Part shown: positions 35,637 through 43,953 of the stretch, piece after piece | How the letters are laid out: the number at the start of each line of letters is the position of its first letter | Position numbering within the stretch: position 1 is the first letter of the stretch | Source of the DNA: UBA117 sp049975245 | Lineage (GTDB): Archaea; Methanobacteriota; Methanobacteria; Methanobacteriales; Methanobacteriaceae | Assembly: GCA_049975245.1 (NCBI GenBank) | Contig: JBNGDB010000019.1 | Coordinates: forward strand, 1 to 44,103 | DNA: 44,103 nt | Direction of reading: 5' to 3' | Notes under the pieces: generated by a model | The model's input: the letters and a program-made list of their open reading frames with translations, nothing else | Told to the model about the DNA's origin: nothing | Database searches by the model: none | Program-made: the position numbers and the translations under genes

Positions 35637-36197
35637 ATGGAAATGGAAACTAAAGTAACAGTACACGACGCAATGACTTCAAATGTATTTACCATAGATC
35701 CCAAGATTAGCGTTGAAGAGGCTGCTCAAATAATGACTAAAATGGGTTTAGGAAGCCTTATAGTTAAAAGCAACGCCAAACCAGAAGGATTAATAACAGA
35801 AAGTGATATTATACGGAAAGTTGTTTCGAAGGATATTCATGCTAGTGAAATAACAATAGGGGAAATAATGACTAAAAACCTCATTAATATCGATCCCGGT
35901 GCAGAATTAAATGAAGCGGCTCGTTTGATGGCAAAAAATAGTATTAGAAGATTACCTGTTGTTGATGATAATAAATTAGTCGGCATATTAACTTCATCTG
36001 ATGTTATGGCAGTATCACCAGAGTTAACAGAAATTTTAGTTATTAATGCCAGATTAGAAAATACTGCTACATATTCATCAACTGAAAGACCAGTACCAGG
36101 TGCCTGTGAAATTTGCGGTAATTTTATGGAATATCTGGAGCAGATTGATGGAAAATACGTCTGTGAAGAATGTAAAGAAGATCTGGAGGAAGAATAA
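35637..36197 (+). CDS. CBS-pair protein with C-terminal zinc ribbon (CBS gene 1)
   Basis: The 186-residue protein has two CBS motifs (about residues 10-65 and 75-130; GLITESDIIRKV, VGILTSSDVMAV) forming one Bateman module. A short treble-clef-like zinc ribbon follows, with C157, C160, C176 and C179 (CEICG ... CEECK). Bateman modules bind adenine nucleotides or SAM; the zinc ribbon suggests nucleic-acid or protein contact. AGGAGG precedes the ATG. Its TAA is followed immediately, in the same frame, by the ATG of the next CBS gene. Confidence 0.85.
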   Translation: MEMETKVTVHDAMTSNVFTIDPKISVEEAAQIMTKMGLGSLIVKSNAKPEGLITESDIIRKVVSKDIHASEITIGEIMTKNLINIDPGAELNEAARLMAKNSIRRLPVVDDNKLVGILTSSDVMAVSPELTEILVINARLENTATYSSTERPVPGACEICGNFMEYLEQIDGKYVCEECKEDLEEE

Positions 36198-37013
36198 ATG
36201 TCTTTAGTTGAAGAGATAATGACATCAGATCCGGTAACTGTCTCTGTTGATACTTATGCAACCACAGTAAGATCTATTTTAAGAAATAATGGATTTAGGT
36301 GTGTTCCAGTTGTCTCAAATAAACGTTTAGAAGGTATAATAACCAGAGGCGATATTCTAAACATTTCATCAAATAAGTCTAATGTTGATGCTAGGGGTTT
36401 AATGGAAAAACCTAAAATTATTGCTACCCCTGAAATGGATGTAAATGAAATTGCCAAAAAATTAGTTACTGCAGATGAAGTTCAAGCTCCAGTAGTGGCA
36501 TCTTCTGAAGACATGACTCTGTTGGGAATAATAAGCGTGGTGGATATACTCAACTGGCTTTTAGAAAAGTCATATAAACCCAATAAAAAGATAGCAGAGG
36601 AAATTTATACTTCTAGTGTAGTAACCTGTAATAATGATGATTCAATTTCTTATGTATGGAATAAAATGGATGATACCGGCTTTTCAGGACTTCCTGTGAT
36701 TAAAAATAAAAAAATGATTGGAATTATAACTAGAAAAGACATCATTAATTCGGGACATGTAAGAATCGTTAAAGAATCTGATGAAATTAAAAGATCCATT
36801 AAAGTTGAAAAGATAATGAAAACTCCACCAATCGTCGCCACCTCAGAAATGAAGATAGAGGAAATTGCTAAATTATTGGTTAAATGTGATATTGGAAGAT
36901 TACCAGTGGTAGAAAACCCAGTATTCATCAAAAAAATGGCTAATAGTGCAAGAGAATCTGATCTGATTGGAATAATTTCAAGGGAAGACGTTTTGGAGTC
37001 GTATTTAAATTGA
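36198..37013 (+). CDS. four-CBS-domain protein (CBS gene 2)
   Basis: The 271-residue protein is made of four CBS motifs (GIITRGDILN, GIISVVDILN, GIITRKDIIN, GIISREDVLE ends), that is two Bateman modules and no other domain. It directly abuts CBS gene 1 in frame, with its GGAGG ribosome site inside the end of that gene. Such proteins act as ligand-binding regulatory subunits; the partner is unknown. Confidence 0.87.
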   Translation: MSLVEEIMTSDPVTVSVDTYATTVRSILRNNGFRCVPVVSNKRLEGIITRGDILNISSNKSNVDARGLMEKPKIIATPEMDVNEIAKKLVTADEVQAPVVASSEDMTLLGIISVVDILNWLLEKSYKPNKKIAEEIYTSSVVTCNNDDSISYVWNKMDDTGFSGLPVIKNKKMIGIITRKDIINSGHVRIVKESDEIKRSIKVEKIMKTPPIVATSEMKIEEIAKLLVKCDIGRLPVVENPVFIKKMANSARESDLIGIISREDVLESYLN

Positions 37014-37141
37014 TTTTTGAAAAAAATGTAATTTTGGCTATAATAAATATTTCAATAGTCAAATTTATTCTAAAACTTCAATATAGTGCTATTAATCGCT
37101 TTTATGTTAATTATAGTATTAAAAGAGATATTTTTATAAAA

Positions 37142-37158
37142 AACCATAATGAATGGTT
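37142..37158. promoter_or_regulatory. inverted repeat near the start of CBS gene 3 transcription
   Basis: AACCAT-AATGA-ATGGTT directly follows a TATA-like TTTTTATAAAA (37131-37141). That places it over the expected transcript start, where a bound repressor would block initiation. Confidence 0.35.
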
Positions 37159-37183
37159 ATTCTATCTAAAAAGAGGTGTATAA

Positions 37184-38125
37184 ATGAGAAGAAGAAATAC
37201 CATAAACATTGTAAAATCTATGGATAGAGGCCCTATAGAATTTGAATCACATGCTTCAGAGCATGAAGGAGAAATTATGAGCCTGGCAAAGAAGGATGTA
37301 GTTACAATACCTCAAACCACTACAATAATGGAAGCAGCAGAAACCATGGTAAAAAATAAGTTCAGAAGACTTCCAATTACAGACCCCGGCACTGGAAAAA
37401 TTCTAGGAATAGTAACATCAATGGATATTCTCGATTTTTTAGGCGGCGGGGAAAAATACAAAATTTTACATGAAAAATATGAAGATAACTTTTTAGCTGC
37501 AGTAAATGAATCAGTTAAAAAAATCATGACTCGTAATATTGAAGTTATAAATCATAAAAGCTCATTAAATGATGCAGTTAGGAAAATAAAAGAAAAAGGT
37601 GTGGGAGCACTACCCGTAATTGATTCTGAAGATAAAATAGTGGGAATTGTATCTGAAAGAGATTTTGCCGTTCTCCTTTCAGGAGTACTTACTGAAGAAC
37701 TTGTAGATGATTACATGACCAAAGATGTTATAAAAACCACGCCGGGAACTCCAATAGAAAGTGCATCAAAGATAATGGTTAGAAATAGATTAAGGAGAAT
37801 ACCTGTTGTTGGAGAAGAAAGAAAAACTCCTCATCCTGAAAATGAAAAAATTGTCGGAATTATTACTTCAACTGATATTTTAGAGTTCTTAGGAGCAAGC
37901 AAGGCCTTTGATAACATGGTCTCTAATAATGCTGAAGAAATATTAAACTCCAAAATAACTGAAATCATGGAAAATAATGTTATCACCACCACCCCATTGA
38001 CTAGGCTAGGTGATGTATGTGAAATTATGGAAAAAGAAGGTATTGGTGGATTGCCCGTAGTAAAAAATGATGAAGTTGTGGGTATGATAACCGAAAGTGA
38101 TATTTTAAAAGTGATAAACAGCTAA
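37184..38125 (+). CDS. four-CBS-domain protein (CBS gene 3)
   Basis: The 313-residue protein has a basic N-terminal tail of about 30 residues (MRRRNTIN...) and four CBS motifs ending in GIVTSMDILDFL, GIVSERDFAVLL, GIITSTDILEFL and GMITESDILKVI. A 170-base gap with its own TATA box separates it from CBS gene 2, so it may start a new transcript. AGAGGTG precedes the ATG. Confidence 0.87.
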   Translation: MRRRNTINIVKSMDRGPIEFESHASEHEGEIMSLAKKDVVTIPQTTTIMEAAETMVKNKFRRLPITDPGTGKILGIVTSMDILDFLGGGEKYKILHEKYEDNFLAAVNESVKKIMTRNIEVINHKSSLNDAVRKIKEKGVGALPVIDSEDKIVGIVSERDFAVLLSGVLTEELVDDYMTKDVIKTTPGTPIESASKIMVRNRLRRIPVVGEERKTPHPENEKIVGIITSTDILEFLGASKAFDNMVSNNAEEILNSKITEIMENNVITTTPLTRLGDVCEIMEKEGIGGLPVVKNDEVVGMITESDILKVINS

Positions 38126-38141
38126 GATCAGGTGAATGACA

Positions 38142-38981
38142 ATGGAAGTTAAAGAAATAATGATTGAAGACGTAGTAGTTATCCAAGACACAGATCAAAT
38201 AGCCTACGCTAGAAATTTAATGCTAAAACACGGTTTCAGCAGATTAGTTGTAATCGATTCAAAAGGGATTCCAGTTGGTATTGTCACTGAAAAAGATATT
38301 GCTCGTAAATTAAGAGGTAATGGAGCTGCTTGGAGAAAAAGACCTATTGATAAAATATCAATACGTAGAGTGATGCATAATGATTTAATTACTGTAAAAC
38401 CCGACACACTGGTCAAGTATGCTGTTGATAGCATGTTAAAAAATGATATCAGTTCTCTACCTGTTATTGATGGAGAAGAATTAGTGGGAATAATTACAAA
38501 ATCAGATCTGATGAAATTTTACATGGATAAATTTCAATCTAAATGGAAGGTTTCAGAATTGATGTCCTCAGAAGTTATTACTGTTAATGAAAATCATGCT
38601 ATTACCCACGTTATAAACATTATGGAAGATAACAACATCGGTAGAATAGTGGTTATGAGAGATAGTGAACCTATTGGTATTATAACCTCGGAAAACATTT
38701 CATTTGCAGATATTGAAGATCCTGAAACAGGAGTAAGTGTTGAAAAGGTTTATTTTGTCAGACAAACTGAGGGAAAAGATAAGAAAAATGTTAAAATGGT
38801 TTCAATGCTGACTGCAGGGGACATAATGACTAATGATCTGCTTAAAATATCTAAAGATGATGATGCATCCTTAGCAGCTAAAATGATGATAGAAAATGAC
38901 GTAAGCGGAATTCCAGTTGTTGAAAATGACGAATTGGCCGGAATTATTACTAAAACCGACATTATTGAGGGAATACAGTAG
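38142..38981 (+). CDS. four-CBS-domain protein (CBS gene 4)
   Basis: The 279-residue protein has four CBS motifs (GIVTEKDIARKL, GIITKSDLMKFY, GIITSENISFAD, GIITKTDIIEGI), with an insertion of about 25 residues between motifs 3 and 4. ATG 38142 is preferred to ATG 38136, because the AGGTGA site touches the latter. It lies 16 bases after CBS gene 3. Confidence 0.86.
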   Translation: MEVKEIMIEDVVVIQDTDQIAYARNLMLKHGFSRLVVIDSKGIPVGIVTEKDIARKLRGNGAAWRKRPIDKISIRRVMHNDLITVKPDTLVKYAVDSMLKNDISSLPVIDGEELVGIITKSDLMKFYMDKFQSKWKVSELMSSEVITVNENHAITHVINIMEDNNIGRIVVMRDSEPIGIITSENISFADIEDPETGVSVEKVYFVRQTEGKDKKNVKMVSMLTAGDIMTNDLLKISKDDDASLAAKMMIENDVSGIPVVENDELAGIITKTDIIEGIQ

Positions 38982-39030
38982 ATAAATTATCAAATAATTT
39001 ATGCAAATTAAATAATTGTGAGGAATCTAA

Positions 39031-39855
39031 ATGCATATTAAAGATATAATGACACCTGAAGCAGTTTCTGTAGATAAAGATCAAAATATTTGTGATGCTT
39101 TAAAAAAAATGAAAAAAAACAAAATTTCTAGGCTCCTAGTAGTAAATACTAATGAAAAAAACGTAAAAGAGCTTGTTGGAGTGATAACAGAAAAAGATAT
39201 AGCTTTAAAATTAGGTTCATCCAAATATGGTAATCTGGCACCTTCTCATTTCCACGTTTCCACAGTAATGTACACAGATCTTTTAAATGCAGAAAGCAAC
39301 CAATACGTAGGTACAGTAGCTAAAATAATGTTGGATAATGGTATTGGTGGCTTACCAGTATTGGAACAAGGACAAATAGATGGAATTGTCACTAAAACGG
39401 ATTTTATAGGAATTTGTAAAGGAAAACCATACAATGATATTCTAGTAAAAGATGTCATGTCCAATGAATTAACCACAGTTGCTCCTCATGAACGTATAGT
39501 GCATGCCAGAAGGATAATACTGGATGAAGATTTAGGGAGACTTCCAGTAATTGAAGACCATGAAATTGCAGGTATGATAACTGCAAAAGATATTGCTAAA
39601 TCAATGATCTCCTTTAGAAAAATTGTACCAGATAAATATAAGGCTGCCCGTATTAGGAATTTACTTGTGGAAGATGTAATGACTCAAAACGTAGAAACAA
39701 TCAGTGAAGATGATACTGTGGAAAAAACTGCGGAGATAATGTTGGATAATGGTTTCAGTGGTTTGCCAGTAGTTAATAAAGATGGCAGAATCTGTGGAAT
39801 TATCACCAAAACTGATCTTTTAAAATTAATAGTGGAAGTGGAGGGGGTTCGCTGA
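39031..39855 (+). CDS. four-CBS-domain protein (CBS gene 5), in frame with the RNA ligase
   Basis: The 274-residue protein has four CBS motifs (GVITEKDIALKL, GIVTKTDFIGI, GMITAKDIAKSM, GIITKTDLLKLI). It ends VEGVR-TGA, and the RNA ligase frame continues without a gap in the same phase. The codons for its last residues double as a GGAGGGGG ribosome site for the ligase. GTGAGGA precedes its own ATG. Confidence 0.87.
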   Translation: MHIKDIMTPEAVSVDKDQNICDALKKMKKNKISRLLVVNTNEKNVKELVGVITEKDIALKLGSSKYGNLAPSHFHVSTVMYTDLLNAESNQYVGTVAKIMLDNGIGGLPVLEQGQIDGIVTKTDFIGICKGKPYNDILVKDVMSNELTTVAPHERIVHARRIILDEDLGRLPVIEDHEIAGMITAKDIAKSMISFRKIVPDKYKAARIRNLLVEDVMTQNVETISEDDTVEKTAEIMLDNGFSGLPVVNKDGRICGIITKTDLLKLIVEVEGVR

Positions 39856-41109
39856 ATTTTTCTTAGAATAACCTGTCCTAAGTGTAAATCACCGATGGAA
39901 ATTGACTGGAGAAGAAATAATTCTTTAACCACCTTTTTTTATAATTGCGAGTCATGTGATTTGAGTTCAGAAGTATCTATAGAGGATTTTATAGATAAAA
40001 AACTCCAAAAAATTTTGAATGTGAAGGCTGATAAGTTAAATAAGGCCCTTAAAAATGGAAATATAAAATTTTACAAATCACAAGGTTTTCCTGCTTTACA
40101 ATTCCGAAAAGATGTGGGAAGTTTAGAATCTGGAACGGTTGTTTATTTTGGTAATAGAATTGAAGTTATAAGAGGTTTTCCTAAAATTAGAAGGACTTTA
40201 ATGCTGTATCCTACCATAGAAAATCATTTTAAGGAAAAAATAGCACTTGAAGAGAAGATGAATGGATATAATGTTCGTATAGCAACTGTTAATAATGAAA
40301 TTTTTGCATTTACACGGGGAGGTTATTTATGCCCCTTCACCACCAAAAAAGCCAATGAAATTCTGGATTTAGAACCATTTTTTAAGGATAATCCGGATCT
40401 TGTTATATGTGGGGAGATGGTAGGCACAAAAAATCCTTATGTTTCCCACTATTATCCTGAAATTGGTGATCTGGGGTTTAAAATTTTTGATATTCGTGAA
40501 AAAATATCTAATAATCCCCTTAACATTGAAAAGAAATACGAATTACTTAAAAAATATGAACTTCCTGGAGTAACACTTTTTGGAGTATATTATCCTGATC
40601 AGGCCGTAAAAGAAGTTGAAAAAATAATTAAAATATTAGGTGAAGAAGGTCGGGAAGGCATTGTCATGAAAGACATAAAAATGGAAATTACCCCCCTTAA
40701 ATATACAGCCTCTCAAGCCCATGATAGAGAGATAAAATATGCATTTACTTATCCTTTTGATTTTGGGAGAGCATTTTTTTTCTCAAGAGTAATAAGAGAA
40801 GGATTTCAATCCTATGAAATAGATGAATCTCACCATGAAATTAAAGAGAGAGCTCAAAGGCTTGGGGAATCAATATTATATCCCATGATTGAAATGATTA
40901 AACATGTTTCTGAAGATAATCCTGCGTCTGAAGATTTAGTTATTGAAGTTGACTCTTATGAAGAAGCTGAAAAATTTGTTAGATTTATTCATGATATGGG
41001 AGTAAATGCGATTTTGCTTGAATTTGAAGATGGAAAAGCAGTTATTAGAAGGATACATCAAGCAACAACCGATAAAATAACTAATTATTTGAATGGTGGT
41101 TTATACTGA
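39856..41109 (+). CDS. ATP-dependent RNA ligase (MthRnl/Rnl3 family) with N-terminal zinc ribbon, apparent ATT start
   Basis: The protein matches the archaeal homodimeric RNA ligase: GTVVYFGNRIEVIRGFPKIRR, nucleotidyl-lysine K134 in EEKMNGYNVRI (motif I), CGEMVG, REGIVMKD (motif IV) and PLKYTA (motif V). The first ATG (39895) would cut off half of a zinc ribbon whose other half is encoded just upstream in frame: C7 and C10 (TCPKC) pair with C31 and C34 (NCESC). The frame opens at 39856 with ATT, 8 bases after GGAGGGGG; no standard start lies between. Length 417; from memory MthRnl is 381 with its lysine at 97, so the ribbon is an addition of about 37 residues. Confidence 0.82.
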   Translation: MFLRITCPKCKSPMEIDWRRNNSLTTFFYNCESCDLSSEVSIEDFIDKKLQKILNVKADKLNKALKNGNIKFYKSQGFPALQFRKDVGSLESGTVVYFGNRIEVIRGFPKIRRTLMLYPTIENHFKEKIALEEKMNGYNVRIATVNNEIFAFTRGGYLCPFTTKKANEILDLEPFFKDNPDLVICGEMVGTKNPYVSHYYPEIGDLGFKIFDIREKISNNPLNIEKKYELLKKYELPGVTLFGVYYPDQAVKEVEKIIKILGEEGREGIVMKDIKMEITPLKYTASQAHDREIKYAFTYPFDFGRAFFFSRVIREGFQSYEIDESHHEIKERAQRLGESILYPMIEMIKHVSEDNPASEDLVIEVDSYEEAEKFVRFIHDMGVNAILLEFEDGKAVIRRIHQATTDKITNYLNGGLY

Positions 41110-41193
41110 ATAAAATATTACAATTTTTGATTCATAAATTAAGATTTTAGTAAAAATATTATCTATTAAATTCATTATTATTGAGAGAGTGAT

Positions 41194-42051
41194 ATGCACA
41201 TAAATTCCAGCAAATCAAATATTCAGGAAATAAAATTACCCACACATAATAATGTTAAAATAGGATTTTTAGGCCCTTTAGGCACATTTACTGAGGAAGC
41301 AGCTTCTAAATTAAATGGAAAACTAATAGCTTATGAATCTATTTTAGCAGTTCTTGATGCAGTGGAAACTGAAAAGATAGATTGGGGTGTAGTACCTATA
41401 GAAAATTCTATAGAGGGGTCTGTTGGAGTAACACTTGATCTTCTAGCTCATGATTATAATTTAAAAATAAATAAAGAGATAATACTACCTATATCTCATA
41501 ATTTATTGGTTAATAAGGGAACTACCTTAAAGGACATAGATATTGTATATTCACATGTTCAGGCCCTTTCCCAGTGCCGTAAGTTTATTGAGAAAAATGG
41601 TTTCAAGACTCATTCTACTTCTAGCACAGCTGGAGCAGCAAATTTAATTGTTAATAATAAAAATTCTGCTGCCATAGGAACAACCAGGGCAGCTGAAATT
41701 TATGGATTAGAGGTATTAAAAAAAGATATTCAAGATTATAAATCTAATGTCACCCGTTTTATCGTTTTAGGTGCTCATGATCACCCTAAAACTGGAAATG
41801 ATAAAACATCAATTGTATTTACATTATCTGAAGATAAACCTGGAGGTTTATATGAAGTACTGGGAGTTTTTGCCAGTAAAAATGTTAATTTAACCAAAAT
41901 TGAATCTCGACCTTCCAAGGAAAAATTAGGAAGTTACATATTTTTCATAGATTTTGAGGGACATCGGAAAGACAAAGATATTGGGAATATTTTAAATATT
42001 ATCAAGTCCAAAACACCATACATTAAAATGTTAGGATCATATCCGATTTAA
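41194..42051 (+). CDS. pheA: prephenate dehydratase
   Basis: The 285-residue enzyme has the catalytic domain blocks GFLGPLGTFTEEAA, PIENSIEGSVG, STAGAANLI and NVTRFIVLG (the conserved Thr-Arg-Phe). A C-terminal ACT domain follows, with GGLYEVLGVFASKNVNLTKIESRP, in which ESRP binds the feedback inhibitor phenylalanine. It converts prephenate to phenylpyruvate. No chorismate mutase domain is fused. Confidence 0.94.
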   Translation: MHINSSKSNIQEIKLPTHNNVKIGFLGPLGTFTEEAASKLNGKLIAYESILAVLDAVETEKIDWGVVPIENSIEGSVGVTLDLLAHDYNLKINKEIILPISHNLLVNKGTTLKDIDIVYSHVQALSQCRKFIEKNGFKTHSTSSTAGAANLIVNNKNSAAIGTTRAAEIYGLEVLKKDIQDYKSNVTRFIVLGAHDHPKTGNDKTSIVFTLSEDKPGGLYEVLGVFASKNVNLTKIESRPSKEKLGSYIFFIDFEGHRKDKDIGNILNIIKSKTPYIKMLGSYPI

Positions 42052-42055
42052 GGAG

Positions 42056-42673
42056 ATGATGAAGATAACTTTAGATAAAGATAAAATTTACAAAAGCCTG
42101 AATGACCTTGAAAAAGACTTTAACCAAGGTAAAATTTCAAAAAAGGAATATAATAATCTTAAAAATGATTATAATTCACAATTGGATACTTTAGAGGCCG
42201 CAGATAGAATAAAAAGGCTTCAAGGTAGGGGTGCAGTTGAAAAACCTCTGGATCATTGGACCAATCAAAAGAAAGAAGTGGATGATGCCCGAGAAAAAGA
42301 TGAACTGGTAAAAAAATATGTTACCCCTTCCGGTTATAAAACCAAAAAACAAACTCAAAGCAGTGATAAATCAAAATTGCCAATCATGGCACTAGCAATC
42401 ATCGCTGTGGCATTTATTGTTGGAATAGGTTTAGGATCATACTTTTTAAGTGCTCCTAACGAATCTTCTCAGATTTCAGTCGCAGTAAATGAGAGCGCAT
42501 TTCCAGATTTTGACAACAGTACCAATACTACCAATCAGACTAAAGTCACAACCCAAAAAACTACTAATAATCAAGATAATAACAATACACCTGCGCCGGA
42601 GCCAGAACCAGAGCCAGAACCAAAACCTGAACCAGAACCAAAACCAACACCAGAAACAAATACAGATACATAA
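42056..42673 (+). CDS. single-TM protein with coiled-coil N-terminus and Pro-Glu tail
   Basis: The 205-residue protein has a charged cytoplasmic helical part (DLEKDFNQGKISKKEYNNLK, a short coiled-coil motif seen in many archaeal membrane-associated proteins). One TM helix (about residues 109-131) follows, then an extracytoplasmic Asn/Thr-rich stretch with N-glycosylation sequons, ending in a Pro-Glu/Lys repeat that could span the pseudomurein wall. AAGGAG overlaps the pheA stop; ATG 42059 may be the true start. Function unknown. Confidence 0.62.
   Translation: MMKITLDKDKIYKSLNDLEKDFNQGKISKKEYNNLKNDYNSQLDTLEAADRIKRLQGRGAVEKPLDHWTNQKKEVDDAREKDELVKKYVTPSGYKTKKQTQSSDKSKLPIMALAIIAVAFIVGIGLGSYFLSAPNESSQISVAVNESAFPDFDNSTNTTNQTKVTTQKTTNNQDNNNTPAPEPEPEPEPKPEPEPKPTPETNTDT
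42594..42655 (+). repeat. low-complexity Pro-Glu/Lys coding repeat
   Basis: About ten PE/PK dipeptide-type units encoded by near-identical CCAGAA/CCAGAG hexamers. Likely variable in length by slippage. Confidence 0.75.
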
Positions 42674-42683
42674 TAACTAGATT

Positions 42684-42715
42684 AAGGGAATAAAATCCCT
42701 TTTTTATTTTTTAAA
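42684..42715 (+). terminator. hairpin plus T-run terminator
   Basis: AAGGGA (42684-42689) pairs with TCCCTT (42696-42701) around a six-base loop, followed by TTTTTATTTTTT. It looks like a bacterial intrinsic terminator and closes the pheA transcript. Confidence 0.65.
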
Positions 42716-42752
42716 ATTTACCAGACTAGTTTAAACTTTAGAGGATGATATT

Positions 42753-43292
42753 TTGAAGAAATACATACTTGCAATGGCATTATTATCTTTAATTGTATTT
42801 ATATCAGGGTGTACAGGGGATTCAACCCAAGAAAATGATACTAAAACTTACTCTCAAAATGGTATTAGTTTTAATTATCCGGCTACATGGAGCTTGGCTA
42901 ATAATGTTGCACCAAATACTACAGTGTCAGTTGCAGATCCAAATTCTGTAAATTCCCAAACTGGTTATGCTAACACAGTTTTGACTATTCAAAAAATAAA
43001 TATTACCAGCGGTTCAAATTTAAATAGCATATATAACGAGAATTACGCGGTATTATTTAATAATACTAGTTATCAAAGAATTTTCGAGGGAAACACAACG
43101 ATTAATGGCGAAACATTTTACGAAAATCGCTATTATGTTAATGAAAACGGAGTTCAAAAGGAACAAAGAGCTTTATGGCTACAAAGGGATGATAACATTT
43201 ATGTGATTCTAATGAGTGCATTAGCCGAAGATTTTGAAAAAGAAAAACCAAAATTTGACTTAATTTTAAATAGTCTTAGTATTACAGGTTAA
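42753..43292 (+). CDS. PsbP-like lipoprotein (copy 1)
   Basis: The 179-residue exported protein has a signal peptide with lipobox (FISGC, Cys at 20). A single beta-rich PsbP-type domain follows (GISFNYPATWSLAN ... LWLQRDDNIYVILMSA), which in Methanobacteria is common in cell-surface proteins of unknown role. The start is a TTG with GAGGATGA upstream. It faces a paralogue at 43408. Confidence 0.75.
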   Translation: MKKYILAMALLSLIVFISGCTGDSTQENDTKTYSQNGISFNYPATWSLANNVAPNTTVSVADPNSVNSQTGYANTVLTIQKINITSGSNLNSIYNENYAVLFNNTSYQRIFEGNTTINGETFYENRYYVNENGVQKEQRALWLQRDDNIYVILMSALAEDFEKEKPKFDLILNSLSITG

Positions 43293-43360
43293 TTTTTTCA
43301 ATTGAACAGATTAATCCCTAATTTTTCATTATTTTTTAATTTTCCATAAATAATAGAATG

Positions 43361-43380
43361 TTTTCATTTTCTAATGAAAA
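43361..43380. terminator. inverted repeat between convergent lipoprotein genes
   Basis: TTTTCATT-TTCT-AATGAAAA is a perfect 8-bp inverted repeat in the 115-base convergent gap, close to T-rich stretches on both strands (43328-43342 on plus, 43390-43400 on minus). A transcription-stop role is plausible. Confidence 0.4.
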
Positions 43381-43407
43381 ATATTAAAATAAAAAAAAGA
43401 AGAAAAT

Positions 43408-43953
43408 TTATTCAATTTTGAAACTATTTACCACAGTTTCAAAGTTTGCTGATTCTTTAGCATATTCACTGGCTTTCGCTGTAAATGTTAGGAAATAAGC
43501 AACATCATCTTTAAACAGTATTACTTGTCTTTGTTGGATACTTTCTCCTTCTGATGTACTTCTAAATACTATTTCTATTCCTTTAACACCGTTCACTGTT
43601 ACAGTATTTGCAGAAACTCTTTCAAAACCTTCAAATTGCGAACTGTATTGACTTTCCAGTTGAGTAATAAAAGTTTCTAGTTCCTCGTCTGTAGGTTGTG
43701 TGGTTGGAAGAGTACTTACAATTAGATTAGTACCAGTACTTTCATCTCTAAAACCTACCGCATCACCAGTTATATTTGTAGACATCTTTTGCCAGTTTTC
43801 CGGATAATCAAATGAGTATCCAGCAGTAGCATTAGAATAATTTTTAGTTGCTATGTCAGAAGTCTGGTTTGTGGTTTGATTTCCACCGTCTAAACAGCCA
43901 GATGCAAAAACGACTGCTGATAGAAGTGCAATCAATATAAGATACTTTTTCAT
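43408..43953 (-). CDS. PsbP-like lipoprotein (copy 2)
   Basis: The 181-residue paralogue of the 42753 gene begins MKKYLILIALLSAVVFASGC (lipobox Cys 20). It has an Asn/Thr-rich linker, then the PsbP-like domain (YSFDYPENWQKM ... VILFKDDVAYFLTFTAKASEYAKE). GGAGGT lies 6 bases before the ATG, a strong site. The signal peptides of the two copies are very alike while the domains have diverged. Confidence 0.77.
   Translation of the reverse strand: MKKYLILIALLSAVVFASGCLDGGNQTTNQTSDIATKNYSNATAGYSFDYPENWQKMSTNITGDAVGFRDESTGTNLIVSTLPTTQPTDEELETFITQLESQYSSQFEGFERVSANTVTVNGVKGIEIVFRSTSEGESIQQRQVILFKDDVAYFLTFTAKASEYAKESANFETVVNSFKIE

Noticed and set aside
39853..39855. TGA between CBS gene 5 and the RNA ligase as a selenocysteine codon
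   Set aside because: No selenocysteine-insertion-type stem-loop is evident, and as far as I know the Methanobacteriales lack the selenocysteine machinery. A ribosome site just before it favours separate initiation.
39895..41109. RNA ligase starting at ATG 39895
   Set aside because: It would leave one half of a zinc ribbon (NCESC) without its partner CPKC encoded immediately upstream in frame, and there is no good ribosome site before that ATG.
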